Source of the DNA: JALZAH01 sp051000755
Lineage (GTDB): Bacteria; Actinomycetota; Acidimicrobiia; Acidimicrobiales; Palsa-688
DNA length: 18,492 nt
Direction of reading: 5' to 3'
NCBI GenBank assembly: GCA_051000755.1
Contig: JBPCNZ010000067.1
Location: forward strand, 1-18,492
Shown: positions 6,688 through 14,480 of the stretch, one piece after another
Layout of the letters: every line of letters begins with the position of its first letter
How positions within the stretch are numbered: position 1 is the first letter of the stretch
Made by a program: the position numbers and the translations under genes
The notes under the pieces: model-generated
The model's database searches: none
What the model was told of the DNA's origin: nothing
Seen by the model: the letters and a program-made list of their open reading frames with translations, nothing else

Positions 6688-7191
6688 ATGAGCCTCCCGG
6701 AGAGCGAGGACAGCCTCTCGGTCATCGAGGCGGCCGAGTTGCGCAACGTCCTCGGCCATTTCGCCACGGGTGTCGTCGTCGTCACGGGTGCGGCCAGGTC
6801 GGGGCCGGCGGGGCTGACCTGCCAGTCGTTCTTCTCCTTGTCCCTGGACCCCCCGCTCGTAGCCGTGGCCCCGTCGCGGCGGTCGCGGAGCTGGCCGGCC
6901 ATCCGCCCGTCGGGGGCGTTCTGCGTCAACATCCTGGCCGCCACCCAGGAATCGCTGGGCCGGGCGTTCGCCACCTCCGGCGGGGACAAGTTCGCCGGGG
7001 TGGGCTGGTCGCCGGCCACCACCGGCTCCCCCCGCCTCCATGACGTGCTGGCCTGGCTCGACTGCCGCATGGTCGACGCCCACGACGGAGGCGACCACCA
7101 TCTGGTCGTGGGCCGGATCGTGGACATGGGAACCAGCGCCGGGGAGCCGCTTCTGTTCTACCGGGGGGGGTTCGGGACCTTCAAGGCCTGA
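6688..7191 (+). CDS. Flavin reductase-like FMN-binding split-barrel protein
   Basis: This 167-aa protein matches the flavin_reductase_like domain across its length: LRNVLGHFATGVVVVTG at the N-terminus, GLTCQSFFSLSLDPPLVAVAP in the FMN-binding part, then FCVNILAATQ and the late HHLVVGRIVD and PLLFYRGGFG strands. Such proteins reduce FMN or FAD with NAD(P)H, often for a partner monooxygenase, or reduce substrates directly. No monooxygenase is in the window. The adjacent divergent aldehyde dehydrogenase suggests a shared oxidation pathway, but this is only context. The start lacks a ribosome site and appears leaderless. Confidence 0.93.
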   Translation: MSLPESEDSLSVIEAAELRNVLGHFATGVVVVTGAARSGPAGLTCQSFFSLSLDPPLVAVAPSRRSRSWPAIRPSGAFCVNILAATQESLGRAFATSGGDKFAGVGWSPATTGSPRLHDVLAWLDCRMVDAHDGGDHHLVVGRIVDMGTSAGEPLLFYRGGFGTFKA

Positions 7192-7245
7192 GGCTGCCGT
7201 ACCATGGCATCCCCAGACGGCGCCGCCGGTGCCCGGGAGACCCGT

Positions 7246-7875
7246 ATGCCCCTACCAGCCGAGGAATCCACCGAAGCCCCAGGCTGGTACCCGGATCCCT
7301 ACGAGCAGGCCGTGGAGCGCCGCTGGACCGGCGCCGCCTGGGGTCCTGAGACCCGCCCCCGCCCGTCGCCCTCGGCGGTCGCCGCCCCCGCCCCCGATCC
7401 GTCCTTGTCGGCGCCTGGGGCCCGTGCGGTCGCCCGGCGCCGGGCCGGCTGGCCCGTCGTGTCGGTGATCGCGGGGTCGGCCATGGTGGCAGGGTCGTTC
7501 CTTCCCTGGGCCACGGTGAGCGGGACGTTCGGAGGCCATGCCAGCGTCCGGGGCACCAGCGACGGCGGTGGGGGCTGGATCTCGTTCGCCTTCGGGCTGG
7601 CCATCGTGGTCGCGGGGGCGGTGTCGTTCCCCCGCCCCCGGCGGGTGGCGACCGTGGCCGCCGATCTGGGGGCGCTGGCGGCATGCATCCTGACCATCGT
7701 CGAGTTCATCCACCTGACCTCGCAGACAGGCGTGCTGAGCGCCAACAACGCGGGGGGCATCTACGACGTCGGGGTGGGCCGGGGTCTGGCCGTGGTGGCT
7801 GTGGCCGCCGTCGTGGCCCTGATCGGCGCCGCGGGGATGACCGGGCGCGACGCCCGGGCCCTCCTCGAGCGCTGA
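7246..7875 (+). CDS. DUF2510 domain membrane protein
   Basis: The first residues contain a DUF2510 domain (GWYPDPYEQAVERRWTGAAW), a short actinobacterial motif found at the ends of membrane proteins. A Pro/Ala linker follows, then four hydrophobic helices, beginning around VVSVIAGSAMVAGSFLPW, ISFAFGLAIVVAGAV, DLGALAACILTIVEF and GLAVVAVAAVVALIG. The pattern of a first helix ending LPW followed by a short outside loop is common in small actinobacterial membrane proteins of unknown role. I chose ATG 7246 (209 aa) because GGGAG lies six bases upstream and DUF2510 then sits near the N-terminus; ATG 7204 would add 14 residues. TACCAT at 7200-7205 could be its -10. Confidence 0.8.
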   Translation: MPLPAEESTEAPGWYPDPYEQAVERRWTGAAWGPETRPRPSPSAVAAPAPDPSLSAPGARAVARRRAGWPVVSVIAGSAMVAGSFLPWATVSGTFGGHASVRGTSDGGGGWISFAFGLAIVVAGAVSFPRPRRVATVAADLGALAACILTIVEFIHLTSQTGVLSANNAGGIYDVGVGRGLAVVAVAAVVALIGAAGMTGRDARALLER

Positions 7876-8101
7876 GCGAACCAGCCCCGGGATCCCACCG
7901 ACGGGGTGCGCCCGAAACGCCTCGCGGTGCGCTACCGTGGTAGGCGGTGGTCGGCTGAGGGCTCAGTGGATACCGCGGCTAGGGGCTGCGGCACCACGGC
8001 GAAGCTCGCAGGAGGGTGCAAACTGCGGCCACCGACCCGACGGGGCCGCGACCAGCTCCGCCGCTGTCGATCCCTGGTCCACGCGGGCCGGGGGTGCGCC
8101 G
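7876..8101 (+). promoter_or_regulatory. Possible structured 5' leader of the SNF2 gene
   Basis: TACCGT at 7933-7938 could be a -10, placing the transcript start near 7946. From there the RNA could fold with a closing stem (7949-7954 with 8032-8037) around three hairpins: 7955-7966, 7973-7991 (seven pairs, loop UAGGG) and 7991-8019, the last ending in a Shine-Dalgarno-like AGGAGG at 8010-8015. Codon third positions through here are much richer in A/T than in the gene body. It matches no riboswitch class I know, and GC-rich DNA folds easily. Confidence 0.35.
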
Positions 8102-11100
8102 TACACGAGTGAACTGGAGCGTGAGCTGGACCGGACGAGCGTTGACGCGGCAGCAGATGCTGCAGCCGGTGGTTGGGCGAGCGCAGAGCAGCTGGCTGCT
8201 CTGGAGGCCAACCGCACGTCATGGATCGGGGCGCTGCGGCGCCTGATCGATCAGACCGACGACGGCCTGCGCAGCGTTCTGAAGCTGCGCGGCGAGGAGC
8301 GGGAGCAGATCGTCGCCGACCTGGCCGGCGAACGTGACCGCCTGGCCGCCGCCCTCACCGCCCTCACCGGAGAGACGGTGGCTCCGAGCGCGCTGTCCGC
8401 TCCCGACACCAACCGGGTTGCCCCCGCCCCGGTGCCCACCGAGGCCGGCGTCGCCATGCTCCAGGGGTCGTGGGCCGACGGCCGGGTGATCGTCTGGGGT
8501 GGCGGGCCCGGGGTGGACCCCATCGACGCCGACGGGCTGAAGGTGGCCCTCGCCCAGGCCGATGGCGACGCCATCGCCTGGGAACGCCACGCCGACGTGC
8601 CTCTCCCCGGTGGCGGCAAAGCCGAGGCCCGCTCCGCACCGATCGCCCAGACCCTCGGGTGGCTGGTGGGGATCGGGGCCGGCCAGGTCCCCGCCCCCAT
8701 CGCCCCCAGCCTGCGGTGGCTGGGTGACGTGGCCGTCTGGGGCGCAGAGCTGGTGGCCCAGGGTCGCATGGTCCCGGTCCTGCGGGGGTCGACCGGCAGT
8801 GGGAGCCACGGCGGCGGCCAGGCCCGCCACCGGGTCCGGTGGGTGCCGGCCCTGGCCGGCCGTGACCGCTTCGCCGCCCTCGTCGCCCGCATGCCCGGTG
8901 CCGTCGTCGCCGTGCAGGCCGCCCCCCAGGCCGACGGCGCCTGCCGGGCCGTGCTCTCCGCCGTCGTCGACGCCGTGTCCCGGGCCGGCGCCGAACGGGT
9001 CCCGTCGCCGGCCGCCCTGGCCACGCCCACCAGCCGGGTGGAGGTCTCCGAGGCGGTGCTGGCGGGCCTGGACGGGCGGTCATTCTCGGCCGAGGCGGAC
9101 GTCGCCTCCCGTCTGGCCGACGCCCTCAAGCGGTGGGCGGCCTCGGTGTCCACCGCGCCGCGCATCGGCCTGACCGTCCGCCTCGACCCCCCGGCCAGCG
9201 ACGGCGGCTGGTTGCTCCACGTCGAGGCCACCGGCGTCGACAAGGCCCCCCTGCCCGTCGAGCACGCCATGGTGGTGGCGTCAGGCACCAAGTCCGGCCA
9301 GGTCGAGGCCCAGCTCCGCCGCCTGGAGCGGCTCCTGCCCCTCCTGCGCCGGCCGAGCACCCGGCGGGGCCAGGTCGTGCTCGACGGCGACGAGGCCAGC
9401 GACCTGATGTTCGACACCGGCGCCACCCTGGCCGCCGCCGGGTTCGAGGTGTACCTGCCCCTGGTCTCCAAGCGGCGCCCGTCGCCTCAGCTGCGCCTCT
9501 TCGCCGAGGCCATGGGCGGCCAGTCCCAGGTCGGCGTGGCCCAGCTTTCCTCAGTGCGCTGGTCGGTCCTCTTCGGTGACCTCGAGCTCGATGCTGCGGG
9601 CATCGCCAAGCTGGCGGCCGAGGCCAAGCCCCTGATCCAGGTCAAGGGTCGCTGGGTGCACCTCGACCGGGCCGACCTGGTCGCGGCCGCCGCCGCCCTG
9701 GCCGAACGGTCGTCGCTCACTGAGCTGTCGGGCGCCGAGCTGCTCCGCCATGCTGTCGGCCTCGAGGGTGGCGCCCTCGGTGGCCCGGTCCGCATCGACG
9801 GCACCGGGTGGGCCGTCGACCTCCTTCACGACGCCACCTCCAACCCCCCGGCCCCGATCGAGGCACCCAAGGGGTTCAAGGGCGCCCTTCGCCACTACCA
9901 GGCGGAGGCCTCCGGGTGGCTGGACTTCCTCGACCGGGCCAGCCTCGGCGGCTGCCTGGCCATGGACATGGGCCTGGGCAAGACGCCCACCGTGCTGGCC
10001 CACATCCTCGCCACCCGCGGCGACGGCCCGGCGCTGGTCATCTGCCCTCCGGCGGTGCTCGGCAACTGGGCCACGGAGACCGCCCGGTTCACGCCCTCGC
10101 TGCGGGTCGTCTCCCACCACGGCCCCCGCCGGGCCGGACCGGCCCGCCTGGCCGAGCTGGCCGGCACCGCCGACGTGGTCCTCACCACCTACGCCACGGC
10201 GGTGCGCGACATCGACGCCCTGGCCGACATCGCCTGGCGCCGGATCGTCGTCGACGAGGCCCAGGTCATCAAGAACCACAACAGCGAGACGGCCCAGGTC
10301 CTGCGCCGCCTGCCGGCCCGGTCCCGCCTGGCCCTGACCGGCACCCCGGTCGAGAACGGCCTGGGTGACCTGTGGGCCATCCTCGACTTCACCAACCCCG
10401 GCCTGGTCGGGACCCGCACCACCTTCATCGAGTCGCTGTCAAGGACGGCCGAGGTCAGCGAGGTGCAGGCGGCCAACCCCAAGGCTGCATCCCACGAAGG
10501 CGCCCTGCGAGCGTTGAACGGGCTGCTGATCTTCCGCCGGACCAAGACGGAGCCCGACATCGCCGCCGAGCTGCCCGACAAGGTCGACAAGCTCGACCAT
10601 TGCGCCATGACCACCGAGCAGATCGGCCTGTACCAGGCCGTGGTCAACCGGCTGATCGACAGCGGCCTCGAGGCCGACGCCACCCAGCGCAAGGGCCAGG
10701 TGCTGGCCGCCATCACCGCCCTCAAGCAGATCTGCGATCATCCCGCCGCCTATCTGGGCGACGACGACACCGACACCACCCTCGTGGGTCGGTCCGGCAA
10801 GTTGACCCGCCTGGAGGAGATCGTCGGCGACGTGTTCGCGGCCGGCGAGCGGATCCTGGTGTTCACCCACTTCGCCCGCTGGGGCGAGAAGCTGGCCACC
10901 CACCTCACCGAGCACACCGGGATCCGGGTGGGCTGCTACCACGGGGGGCTGTCGCGTTCCACCCGGGACGACCTGGTCGACCAGTTCCAGCACGGCACCG
11001 GCCCCGGCGCCCTGGTCCTGTCGATCAAGGCCGGCGGCTCGGGCCTCAACCTCACGGCCGCCAACCACGTCGTCCTCTACGACCGGTGGTGGAACCCGGC

Positions 11101-11368
11101 GGTCGAGGATCAGGCCCGGGACCGGGCGTGGCGGATCGGGCAGACGGCCACGGTCATGTCTCACCGCCTGGTGTGCCCCGGGACGGTCGACGAGCGCGTC
11201 GAGGAGATCGTCAACGGCAAGCGGCAGGTGGCGGGCATGGTCCTGCCGGCGCGCAGCTCGCTGGGCGATCTCGACGCCGAGCAGATCCGGATGGCCCTCG
11301 GGCTCCACGCCGAAGAGGTCATCGACGACGAAAATCCCGCCGACACCACCGATGAGGAGGCCGCATGA
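7937..11368 (+). CDS. SNF2/RapA-type DEAD-like helicase (start uncertain)
   Basis: This large protein (up to 1143 aa) has a C-terminal Swi2/Snf2 ATPase: Walker A MDMGLGKT at about 676-683, ICPPAVLGNW, motif II DEAQ at about 773-776, LTGTPVENGLGDLW, and in the second RecA lobe VFTHFARWGEKL, AGGSGLNLTAANHVV near 1032 and the arginine-finger region DRAWRIGQ. The N-terminal 600 residues include a coiled-coil-like stretch (EQLAALEANRTSW, then an Arg/Glu-rich helix) and an SNF2-associated region. Family members use ATP to move along DNA and remodel protein-DNA or RNA polymerase complexes. GTG 7937 is the only usual start that covers the N-terminus, but the first 55 codons look non-coding and a -10 overlaps it, so real translation probably starts near 8100 at an unusual codon. 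The stop overlaps the next start (ATGA). Confidence 0.93.
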   Translation: MVGGGRLRAQWIPRLGAAAPRRSSQEGANCGHRPDGAATSSAAVDPWSTRAGGAPYTSELERELDRTSVDAAADAAAGGWASAEQLAALEANRTSWIGALRRLIDQTDDGLRSVLKLRGEEREQIVADLAGERDRLAAALTALTGETVAPSALSAPDTNRVAPAPVPTEAGVAMLQGSWADGRVIVWGGGPGVDPIDADGLKVALAQADGDAIAWERHADVPLPGGGKAEARSAPIAQTLGWLVGIGAGQVPAPIAPSLRWLGDVAVWGAELVAQGRMVPVLRGSTGSGSHGGGQARHRVRWVPALAGRDRFAALVARMPGAVVAVQAAPQADGACRAVLSAVVDAVSRAGAERVPSPAALATPTSRVEVSEAVLAGLDGRSFSAEADVASRLADALKRWAASVSTAPRIGLTVRLDPPASDGGWLLHVEATGVDKAPLPVEHAMVVASGTKSGQVEAQLRRLERLLPLLRRPSTRRGQVVLDGDEASDLMFDTGATLAAAGFEVYLPLVSKRRPSPQLRLFAEAMGGQSQVGVAQLSSVRWSVLFGDLELDAAGIAKLAAEAKPLIQVKGRWVHLDRADLVAAAAALAERSSLTELSGAELLRHAVGLEGGALGGPVRIDGTGWAVDLLHDATSNPPAPIEAPKGFKGALRHYQAEASGWLDFLDRASLGGCLAMDMGLGKTPTVLAHILATRGDGPALVICPPAVLGNWATETARFTPSLRVVSHHGPRRAGPARLAELAGTADVVLTTYATAVRDIDALADIAWRRIVVDEAQVIKNHNSETAQVLRRLPARSRLALTGTPVENGLGDLWAILDFTNPGLVGTRTTFIESLSRTAEVSEVQAANPKAASHEGALRALNGLLIFRRTKTEPDIAAELPDKVDKLDHCAMTTEQIGLYQAVVNRLIDSGLEADATQRKGQVLAAITALKQICDHPAAYLGDDDTDTTLVGRSGKLTRLEEIVGDVFAAGERILVFTHFARWGEKLATHLTEHTGIRVGCYHGGLSRSTRDDLVDQFQHGTGPGALVLSIKAGGSGLNLTAANHVVLYDRWWNPAVEDQARDRAWRIGQTATVMSHRLVCPGTVDERVEEIVNGKRQVAGMVLPARSSLGDLDAEQIRMALGLHAEEVIDDENPADTTDEEAA

Positions 11369-11640
11369 GCAAGCGCCGCCGCCCCGGGGTCAACAAGAAG
11401 ATCGCCGAGGCCAAGTTCTGGGGGGACGCCTCCGCCGTCACCTCCGCCGAGGGAGCCCGGCCGGTCACGCCGACACCCGACCCGGGCGCCCTGGTCCGTT
11501 CCCTGGGGCCCACGCCCCTCGCGGTCGACGAGAAGGAATCCACCGTGCACCTGACCGCGGTCTACGGCGAGGCGGTCCGCACGGCCACCGCCCTGGTTGC
11601 GGCCAACGGCCTGCTCGTCGAGCCTGACGACGCCCTCTGA
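11365..11640 (+). CDS. Small protein coupled to the SNF2 gene
   Basis: This 91-aa protein is not one I recognise. It begins with a strongly basic MSKRRRPGVNKK and continues through a Pro-rich middle to an acidic tail (VEPDDAL). The ATG overlaps the SNF2 stop in an ATGA, so the two are co-translated, and a ribosome site (GAGGAGG) lies within the end of the SNF2 gene. A basic N-terminus suggests it could bind DNA or the helicase. Gene-like base use across all codons supports it as real. Confidence 0.75.
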   Translation: MSKRRRPGVNKKIAEAKFWGDASAVTSAEGARPVTPTPDPGALVRSLGPTPLAVDEKESTVHLTAVYGEAVRTATALVAANGLLVEPDDAL

Positions 11641-11707
11641 GGGCTCGGGCCCGGGTACTCCTCCCGGCTACATCATCGCGGCCCGGAGGACAAGCCTGAC
11701 CAATGTC

Positions 11708-11724
11708 AGCCCCAAATAGGGGCT
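11708..11724. terminator. Candidate bidirectional terminator hairpin
   Basis: AGCCCC and GGGGCT pair perfectly around an AAATA loop between the convergent small gene and the GRDP-like gene. There is no T tract, which is common in high-GC actinobacteria. Confidence 0.4.
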
Positions 11725-11731
11725 CAGTCGA

Positions 11732-12382
11732 TTAGCAGCCTGGGCTGTTCGGGCAGGTGCCGTAGCTTCCGAATTGGTTCTCGCTGATCGTGTTGACAGC
11801 TGGATAGGAAGCTCCTACCTCATAGGGGATCTGATGCGGCAGCTTTTCGGGAATGAGCGGCAGCAGTTCGTGGTGGACGCAGCGAGCGCCGTCATCGGGA
11901 GCACACGTGGCGTGACCGCAGTTCAACATCCAGCGCCGGCCGTCTGCGAGACCCAAGGACGTGTCGGCCTTGAACAGCACAGGAAGCTTTGTCTGGTAGC
12001 GGGTCTGCCCTTCGTCATGGCAGGCCAAAGCGAACGTCCTGGCAATGGCGACACCGCCCGGGACCGTGGGATTCTCGGCGGGAATCTGCGGTTCGGCCTT
12101 CTGGTCGAGGAGGTGGCCGTAGGCCCCGCTGCAAAAGTGTTCATACTCGTCGGCGTTGAGGATGAATTCATGCCAGAGGATGTCCACACTGCGCGAAGGC
12201 ATGGCCAAGAGCCCTGGGGCGGTGACGTGCAAGCGCAACCATTGCCGCAATCCCCGTTTCGCGTCTCCAATCGAGTCGAGAGACGGGTACCGTTCACGGA
12301 GGTCATGGCCGAGGCCGTCAGGAAGGACGTATGACGCCACGAACTTCTGTCGTCGAGCGGCGTGACTCCATCGAGCAGGCAC
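11732..12382 (-). CDS. GRDP-like (glycine-rich domain-type) protein, Cys-rich tail
   Basis: This protein of up to 216 aa carries VDILW70-H71-EFIL...Y80-EHFC84, which resembles the W-H-x-x-x-L...Y...C core of GRDP-like proteins (PF07173) and bacterial proteins annotated as glycine-rich-domain-containing. Their biochemical role is unknown. The C-terminal third has C155-x-H-x2-C160, C168-x-H-H and a terminal C210-x5-C216, which could bind a metal. GTG 12382 is the first start after a stop but has no Shine-Dalgarno; GTG 12340 is an alternative. Its codons use clearly more A/T at third positions than neighbouring genes, which suggests recent acquisition or low expression. The opposite strand also stays open but encodes nothing recognisable. 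Confidence 0.65.
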   Translation of the reverse strand: MPARWSHAARRQKFVASYVLPDGLGHDLRERYPSLDSIGDAKRGLRQWLRLHVTAPGLLAMPSRSVDILWHEFILNADEYEHFCSGAYGHLLDQKAEPQIPAENPTVPGGVAIARTFALACHDEGQTRYQTKLPVLFKADTSLGLADGRRWMLNCGHATCAPDDGARCVHHELLPLIPEKLPHQIPYEVGASYPAVNTISENQFGSYGTCPNSPGC

Positions 12383-12445
12383 AGGCGGAGTCTACGAGGC
12401 GGGACCGTCTCTTCCTCAGCGATCGTCCTCGATGGTCCGCCGCCT

Positions 12446-12462
12446 CCGCCCGCCTTGGGCGG
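12446..12462. terminator. Candidate terminator hairpin downstream of infA
   Basis: CCGCCC and GGGCGG pair perfectly around a five-base loop, about 80 bases past the infA stop on the minus strand. There is no T tract. The rest of the 158-base gap shows nothing else I can name. Confidence 0.3.
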
Positions 12463-12540
12463 TCGGTGCCGGGCCCCACCGGGGGAGTACACCGCGGTCA
12501 GGGTCGTCGAGCATGACCTGCAGGCCCCAAACCGCTCCGA

Positions 12541-12765
12541 TTACTTGTAGCGGTAGGTGATGCGACCCCGAGTGAGGTCGTAGGGGCTGATCTCGACCTG
12601 GACCTTGTCGCCAGGGAGCACCCGGATCCGGTTCATGCGCATCTTGCCCGAGTTGTGGGCGAGAACCTCGTGGCCGTTGGCGAGCTCCACCTTGAACATG
12701 GCATTCTTCAATGCCTCGCTCACCGTACCTTCGAGCACGATTGCGTCTTCTTTTCCCTTGGGCAG
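12541..12765 (-). CDS. infA: Translation initiation factor IF-1, apparent CTG start
   Basis: The 74-aa product is an almost textbook IF-1: KEDAIVLEGTVSEALKNAMF, VLAHNSGKMRMNRIRVLPGDKV and the C-terminal SPYDLTRGRITYRYK. IF-1 sits in the ribosomal A site during initiation. No ATG, GTG or TTG occurs in frame at the expected start. CTG 12765 encodes the residue where family members have Met (then PKGKED) and has AAGGGG six bases upstream. The nearest normal in-frame start, a GTG near 12852, would add about 29 residues with non-coding-like base use and lies upstream of a strong -10 (TACAAT, 12830-12825). I therefore favour CTG; ATC at 12768 is also possible. The gene stands alone instead of in the usual ribosomal protein operon. 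Confidence 0.93.
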   Translation of the reverse strand: MPKGKEDAIVLEGTVSEALKNAMFKVELANGHEVLAHNSGKMRMNRIRVLPGDKVQVEISPYDLTRGRITYRYK

Positions 12766-12824
12766 GATGATCCCCTTGTCGATTCGGGTGCCTGATGTGG
12801 GAGCGGCTGCGCTCCGGCCCGCCC

Positions 12825-12830
12825 ATTGTA
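12825..12830 (-). promoter_or_regulatory. -10 box of infA
   Basis: TACAAT on the minus strand is the best -10 hexamer in the window. It would start transcription near 12818, about 50 bases before the CTG start. I see no convincing -35. Confidence 0.5.
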
Positions 12831-12909
12831 CGGCGGAAGCACCTTGGGCCACACCCCTTCCCTGACGCCGGCGTGGCGTAAAGCCCACGTAGCAGCGCCA
12901 GGTCGTCGG

Positions 12910-12915
12910 TACGCT
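12910..12915 (+). promoter_or_regulatory. -10 box, leaderless flippase-like gene
   Basis: TACGCT ends six bases before the GTG at 12922, the same spacing as in the flavin reductase gene, and no Shine-Dalgarno is present. Confidence 0.45.
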
Positions 12916-12921
12916 GGGGCG

Positions 12922-14271
12922 GTGCGCCCCTCTGCCGCCGGCGCCCGCCAGTCGGAAACCGCCGAGACGGATCCTCCCGGCGACCGCCCGCCGGACCGTG
13001 CCGTCACCGACTCCGACGACCCCGACCGGGAGCCGTCGAGTCACCGCTCGTGGCTGGTCTGGGCCCGGCGCGCCGTCTCGGTAGGCCTCATCATCGGCGG
13101 CGGCGTTGCCGCCTACGGCCGACGCCACGAGATCCACCAGGCCGTAGACCGGATCGGCAACCCGGCGTGGGGGTGGCTGCTCTGCGCCTGCATCACCCAG
13201 GCGTCGTCGATGATCGCCTTCGCCCGCCTGCAACGATGGTTGCTGCGCACCGGGGGGATCCAGGTCCGCCTGCGTGACATGGTGGAGATCACCCTGGCCG
13301 GCAACGCCATGTCCACCTCCCTGCCCGGTGGCGCGGCGTGGGCCGCAGGTTGGGTGTGGGGCCAGTTGCGGCGCCGGCAGGTCGACCGGGTCCTGGCCGG
13401 TTGGGTCGTGCTCGTCGCCGGGGCCCTGGCCAGCTTCGCTCTGTTCCTGCTGGTCGTCATCGGGGCGTTCCTCGCCGGCTCCAATGGCCCGGTCGCCCCC
13501 CTGCGCTGGATCGGGGTGGCCCTGTTGGGGATCGGGGTGTTGGCCGCCGCGGCCGTCGTCGCCGTGGTGCGATCCGATGGCCTGGGCCGGCGATGGCAGC
13601 AGCGGGTGGCCGCCGCGTCGGGGCCGTCGGCGACCCCCGCCCCGCCCGTGCCCCACCGCAGGGCCGACGCCCTGATCCGAGGCACCGACCGCTTCGGCCA
13701 TCAGGTCCGGGTGGTCACCCCCACCCCGCTGGCCTGGCTGGAGGCCCTCGGCCTCGCCCTCTACAACTGGGTCGCCGACCTGCTGACGTTGTTGTTCGTC
13801 ATCTTCACCGTCCACGGTCACGTGCCCTGGCGCGGGATCGTGGTGGCGTATGCCCTGACCCAGATCGCCGCCTCCATTCCCATCACTCCCGGCGGCCTGG
13901 CCGTGGTCGAGGCCAGCTTGACGGCGCTGCTCACCGCCTACGGCATGCCCGCCGCCGAAGCCATCACCGTCGTCCTGCTCTATCGGCTGGTCAGCTTCTG
14001 GGCCCTGGTCCCGATCGGCTGGGCCTCGTGGGGCTACCTGGAGGCAGTGCAGCGCGCTCAGAGCCAGCCGGCCGGCCCGCGGCGTCACCATCCGTGGGCC
14101 GAGCATCGCCACGCCCGCCGGGCGCCGAGGGTGGCGCGCACCGGGGGCGTCATTCCCCTCGACGCCCGCCGGGGGCCGGAGCACCTGGTCCTGCCCGAGG
14201 CCTGCGAGGACTGCACCCAGAACGGCGGTATCGGGGTGGCCGGGGCGGTCGGGGGTCCCGAGCGGTCCTAG
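12922..14271 (+). CDS. Lysylphosphatidylglycerol synthase TM-region / flippase-like membrane protein
   Basis: This 449-aa protein has about seven or eight membrane helices and the signatures of the LPG_synthase_TM / UPF0104 family (PF03706): MSTSLPGGAAWAAGW in the first half, IPITPGGLAVVEASLTALL late in the protein, and LLYRLVSFWALVPIGW in the last helix. Family members are predicted to translocate lipids or polyisoprenoid-linked sugars; the aminoacyl-transferase domain of true MprF is absent. Flanks are charged: an Asp/Arg/Pro-rich N-terminus of about 50 residues and a His/Arg-rich cytoplasmic tail with C-x2-C (EDCTQ region). I chose GTG 12922, which follows TACGCT at leaderless spacing; the frame stays open upstream but that part reads as non-coding and overlaps the infA promoter. 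Confidence 0.85.
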   Translation: MRPSAAGARQSETAETDPPGDRPPDRAVTDSDDPDREPSSHRSWLVWARRAVSVGLIIGGGVAAYGRRHEIHQAVDRIGNPAWGWLLCACITQASSMIAFARLQRWLLRTGGIQVRLRDMVEITLAGNAMSTSLPGGAAWAAGWVWGQLRRRQVDRVLAGWVVLVAGALASFALFLLVVIGAFLAGSNGPVAPLRWIGVALLGIGVLAAAAVVAVVRSDGLGRRWQQRVAAASGPSATPAPPVPHRRADALIRGTDRFGHQVRVVTPTPLAWLEALGLALYNWVADLLTLLFVIFTVHGHVPWRGIVVAYALTQIAASIPITPGGLAVVEASLTALLTAYGMPAAEAITVVLLYRLVSFWALVPIGWASWGYLEAVQRAQSQPAGPRRHHPWAEHRHARRAPRVARTGGVIPLDARRGPEHLVLPEACEDCTQNGGIGVAGAVGGPERS

Positions 14272-14403
14272 ACCGGGCTCCGGGGGGCCGCGGGCGCCAA
14301 GGGCTGGGCTCGCCCGGCGGGGGCTGGCGGGGGCCGGGCTCGGCGTGCTTCCGCCGCCTTCCAATCTGGGCGGTGCAGGTCCGGCTCGGTCATCGCGCAA
14401 CGA

Positions 14404-14478
14404 TGTGACGCTGAACGACGTGGTGACGCTGAGGGTCGCATGCCGTCCCTCAGCGACACTTCGTTGATGGGCGTCACA
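14404..14478. terminator. Nested palindrome, likely bidirectional terminator
   Basis: The outer arms TGTGACGC (14404-14411) and GCGTCACA (14471-14478) pair perfectly. Inside them AACGA (14414-14418) pairs with TCGTT (14461-14465), and GTGACGCTGAGGG (14423-14435) pairs with CCCTCAGCGACAC (14447-14459) with one mismatch, around an 11-base loop. The position between convergent genes fits a terminator for both. Confidence 0.65.
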
Positions 14479-14480
14479 GC

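Noticed and set aside
7946..8037. Known riboswitch, RNase P RNA or tRNA
   Set aside because: None of the conserved cores of cobalamin, TPP, SAM, c-di-GMP or c-di-AMP switches, RNase P RNA or tRNA is present; only generic hairpins remain.
8010..8246. Small gene starting at GTG 8016 after AGGAGG
   Set aside because: There is no spacing between the ribosome site and the start, and the product is a Pro/Arg/Trp-rich sequence unlike a protein.
12766..14400. 619-aa extension of IF-1
   Set aside because: It is antisense to the flippase-like membrane protein and low-complexity; IF-1 is always about 70-75 aa.
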